Shown piece after piece: positions 4,969 through 5,317 of a DNA stretch of 5,317 nt. The position numbers were made by a program, and so were the translations under genes. The notes under the pieces were generated by a model that worked only from the letters and a program-made list of their open reading frames with translations, was not told the origin of the DNA and made no database searches. This DNA comes from Phycisphaerales bacterium (GTDB lineage Bacteria; Planctomycetota; Phycisphaerae; Tepidisphaerales; Tepidisphaeraceae), in contig JAQGHJ010000214.1 of the NCBI GenBank assembly GCA_028288905.1, positions 1 through 5,317 on the forward strand, in the 5' to 3' direction. The number at the start of each line of letters is the position of its first letter. Position 1 is the first letter of the stretch.

Positions 4969-5317
4969 ATGAGCGAACATCCGACTACTTCGACCCCTGT
5001 CGAACCGGCTAACCGGCACGACGACGAGGGGTACGTGGACCCGCGGGCGTGGAACGACGCGAAGGCGGCGTTCGGCCCCGGCAGCGACGTGGCGGACATG
5101 CTGGGCCGATTGGAAACGTGCCAGTGGGCGAGCCCCCGGCTGCTGCTGGCGACGGCGATCCACGCGTTCCTCGCCCGGGACGAGGTGGCCCGCCTCCGGG
5201 ACCTGGCCACATTCCTCGACTCGCCGGACGAGAACGGCCGGGTCTCGGGAACGGAGCTGCCTTCCGCAGAGGGGCCGCCGCTCGGCCCGGGCACGTCGCT
5301 GGACCCGGCAGCCGGGG
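4969..5317 (+). CDS. Unrecognised protein, N-terminal 116 residues, cut by window end
   Basis: An open frame runs from the ATG at 4969 to the window edge without a stop; codons end mostly in G or C, as in the other genes. The start is backed by AAGGA five bases upstream. Residues 1-20 are polar and probably disordered (MSEHPTTSTP, then EPANRHDDEG). Residues ~26-85 are predicted helical: WNDAKAAFG, DVADMLGRLETCQW, SPRLLLATAIHAFLARDEVARLRDLATFLD. The tail (~86-116) is Pro/Gly/Ser-rich and looks like a linker to further domains. There is no signal peptide or membrane segment. I recognise no family; the helical block could be a small protein-interaction domain. It is divergent from the 141-aa gene, so joint regulation is possible. 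The antisense frame over this stretch is Arg/Ser-rich and is not a credible alternative. Confidence 0.72.
   Translation, partial: MSEHPTTSTPVEPANRHDDEGYVDPRAWNDAKAAFGPGSDVADMLGRLETCQWASPRLLLATAIHAFLARDEVARLRDLATFLDSPDENGRVSGTELPSAEGPPLGPGTSLDPAAG

Noticed and set aside
4372..5163. Long minus-strand frame spanning the divergent region and both right-hand genes
   Set aside because: It would overlap the 141-aa gene on the same strand in another frame and run antisense to the right-hand gene; its composition is Arg/Gly/Pro-rich with no recognisable domain.

Overview
The window is very GC-rich, with most codons ending in G or C, and its intergenic stretches are somewhat less GC-rich and full of inverted repeats. 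Two of the four visible gene starts have no Shine-Dalgarno sequence. Together with a membrane-anchored Ig/beta-propeller dehydrogenase-like protein and Ala-rich hypothetical proteins, this suggests a Planctomycete of the Gemmata type. That placement is inference from style and family, not a database result.

Layout: (1) 2-850, + strand: 3' part of an outer-membrane phospholipase A (PldA/OMPLA) with an intact catalytic motif; its start lies upstream of the window. (2) 851-982: short convergent spacer with two inverted repeats, the first followed by a T run. (3) 983-1582, - strand: leucyl/phenylalanyl-tRNA--protein transferase (aat), probably starting at a GTG just behind a TACAAT box. (4) 1583-1972: divergent leader region with several strong GC-rich hairpins. 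(5) 1973-4012, + strand: 679-residue membrane-anchored protein with an SbsA-type Ig-like domain and a glucose/sorbosone-dehydrogenase-type beta-propeller. (6) 4013-4268: convergent spacer with a clear intrinsic terminator, a second hairpin, two 10-bp palindromes and a possible decayed copy of the terminator stem. (7) 4269-4694, - strand: 141-residue Ala-rich conserved-looking hypothetical protein with a good ribosome binding site and a candidate promoter. (8) 4695-4968: divergent promoter region. (9) 4969 to the window end, + strand: start of an unrecognised gene, cut by the window edge.

The five genes alternate strands strictly (+ - + - +), so none can share an operon with its neighbour here. 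They do not form an obvious pathway: envelope phospholipid turnover (pldA), N-degron tagging (aat) and a periplasm-facing sugar-dehydrogenase-like protein look like independent housekeeping or accessory functions. I see no CRISPR array, tRNA, rRNA, transposase or convincing new multi-gene system. The most rewarding items are the planctomycete-style OMPLA without the usual C-terminal aromatic residue, the Ig-propeller protein, the near-leaderless aat start and the structured intergenic spacers.
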